Part shown: positions 25,436 to 26,851 of the stretch, piece by piece
How the letters are laid out: each line of letters opens with the position of its first letter
Position numbering within the stretch: position 1 is the stretch's first letter
Assembly (NCBI GenBank): GCA_031280545.1
Contig: JAITGP010000038.1
Span: forward strand, 1-26,851
DNA: 26,851 nucleotides
Reading direction: 5' to 3'
From: Candidatus Peribacteria bacterium
GTDB lineage: Bacteria; Patescibacteria; JAEDAM01; Absconditabacterales; Absconditicoccaceae
The notes under the pieces: generated by a model
Database searches by the model: none
Told to the model about the DNA's origin: nothing
The model's input: only the letters and a program-made list of their open reading frames with translations
Made by a program: the position numbers and the translations under genes

Positions 25436-26851
25436 ATGGTTGAAACCACTTCTAATGCACTTAAACAAATGCAATCTCTCAATACTGAACTTGCAGATTT
25501 GAAAAAGAAATCTGATGTTTTAAAGACTGAAATTCAGCAGAAAAAACTCGAAAAGGCTGAACAAGAAAGAAGAAAAAAAGAAATTGATGATCAGGTGGCT
25601 ACAATTCAGGAAAAACTCAAAGCTATTGAAGCTCAAACCGAGGAAGAAAAGTCTTACAAGGAGCAATTATCTATGGAGCTTACCAGTATTAAAAGTAGTC
25701 TGGCAGATTTGGCGAGTGAAGTGGTGAGCGGTGGAAATGCGGTAGTGCAGACGGATACTCCTGAAAAGAAAAAAGATGAAAGAGGAATTTTTGAAAAAAT
25801 GGGAGATAATATAAAACTTTTGTGGAATGATGGGCGAGGGAGTAGATTAAAATTAGGAGCGGCAGTTGGTGCTGTGGGATATGGAATAGTAAAAACATTT
25901 AAGAGTATTTTCTGAAAAAGGGAGTGAAAAGAAAAAGAAGAATATGAAAAGAAAGGATTTCGAGGGAAGACCCGATCGAATGTTAAAAGATATGCCTTTG
26001 GTCCTATAGCTCTCTTTTTTGGATGAAAATGGTTATATAATAAGTTATTATGAGAAGGAAATCCAACTATAGATGCAGATGCAACAGATTGAGCTGGTGA
26101 ACAATCAAAAGATACAGAAACATTGAAAAAAGAAAATCCTGAAAAGTTTGTAAAGTATCAATGACTAGGAGCTAATATTGATGTGATTTATAATGAAGTA
26201 ATGCAAAAAGAAATAACCTCTGGACGAGGAGGAATGAGTATTTCTGATGGATATAAACAGTATGTGAAGAAAGAAATGACTGAAGAAGATTTTAAAGCTA
26301 CAGTACCGATGTGTATTGATAATGAATTTTCTAGTGTAGAAAAATTATTATCAGAAGGAGGATATTATGGATATTTAAGAGCACAAAAATTAGGAGAATG
26401 GACAGCTTTATTGAAATGATGGGGCAAAGAGAAACTCAATAAATTTTTATTACCATATTTGAAAAATTTGACTTCTTTTGTTCCCTTTGTAGGAGATAAT
26501 ATCTCTGATGGCATTGAAAAATGGATGCAATCATGAAATCCTGCTGATAGGGTGAATGAAATTCAATTGTTCTTTCGTCAGTACGCCAAGGTTATAGCTT
26601 ATGTACAGGACAGAAGATCTCGTCTCAAAGAAGAAATTGCAAAAGTAAAATTTCAACAAGCAGGACAAGAGTATGATAGTTTGGAAGATGCAATGGATGA
26701 TGAAGCATGGATGGAGAAATATGTGTATTCAGATGATACGTATAAAAATTTTATGGGAGGAAAATTACATCAAGCTATTACTGTCATGAAAGAGAAGAAT
26801 TTATTTGATACTCAAATGTCAGAAGAAATGAAAAAGACGGTAAAAGCATGT
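25436..26851 (+). CDS. Large coiled-coil/membrane protein of unknown function (3' truncated)
   Basis: The first 472 residues are visible; the frame is still open at the window end. Eight UGAs are read as Gly, so the standard code would show only a 160-residue piece. Residues ~5-95 form a strong coiled coil (LNTELADLKKKSDVLKTEIQ, RRKKEIDDQVATIQEKLKAI). Two Gly-rich hydrophobic stretches follow (LKLGAAVGAVGYGIVKTF and YAFGPIALFFGGKWLYNKLL), possibly membrane spans. The rest is a charged helical region with YKQYVKKEMTEEDFKATV and LLPYLKNLTSFVPFVGDNI. I recognise no family. ATG at 25436 is chosen because the coiled coil starts directly after it and a promoter ends near 25404; the ATG at 25376 lies inside the sufS terminator. 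Confidence 0.8.

Overview
The window comes from a bacterium that reads UGA as glycine (genetic code 25). This points to the candidate phyla Absconditabacteria (SR1) or Gracilibacteria; the sequence here does not decide between them. With the standard code nearly every recognisable gene is broken: gyrA, dnaN, sufB, sufS, miaB, pflA, a formate transporter and an AAA ATPase. With UGA = Gly each becomes one full-length frame. Many of the UGAs fall on glycines fixed in the family, such as the first Gly of a Walker A motif (12105), the Gly before the first Cys of the PflA radical-SAM cluster (2021-2023) and the LGCQ glycine of MiaB (19894). I count about 65 in-frame UGAs in 16 genes. TAA is the usual stop and TAG also occurs. 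No tRNA or rRNA gene was seen.

Layout. (1) 1-5116: the 3' end of an S-layer-homology protein on the + strand converges on a leftward block. In transcription order that block is a DUF541/SIMPL protein, a small lipoprotein, SufB, a pyruvate-formate-lyase activating enzyme and a formate/nitrite transporter. (2) 5194-13289: a rightward accessory region holds a Bro-N (phage antirepressor-type) protein, a secreted InlB-repeat protein with a Bacteroidota-type T9SS sorting domain, a 1190-residue Cys-rich surface protein and an AAA/DUF4143 ATPase. (3) 13364-14631: a small membrane-anchored acidic protein and a free-standing editing plus C-terminal half of alanyl-tRNA synthetase. (4) 18785-14628: a leftward block with a small unknown protein, GyrA and a TIM-barrel isomerase/epimerase. 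(5) 19079-26851: a rightward block with a membrane protein, MiaB, DnaN, a type IV (pseudo)pilin, a nucleotidyltransferase, SufS and a large coiled-coil/membrane protein cut by the window end.

How it fits together. Core genes (replication, tRNA modification and charging, Fe-S assembly by SufB and SufS, formate handling) surround genes for secreted and surface proteins. That fits the host-attached, fermentative lifestyle reported for these phyla, but this is inference. The points most worth a second look are: a palindromic repeat inserted in frame within sufB and readable only because UGA is sense; a UGA-free T9SS-tagged protein that looks imported; strong UGA clustering in the giant surface protein; a C/T-rich tract in place of a Shine-Dalgarno before many start codons; and a split AlaRS.
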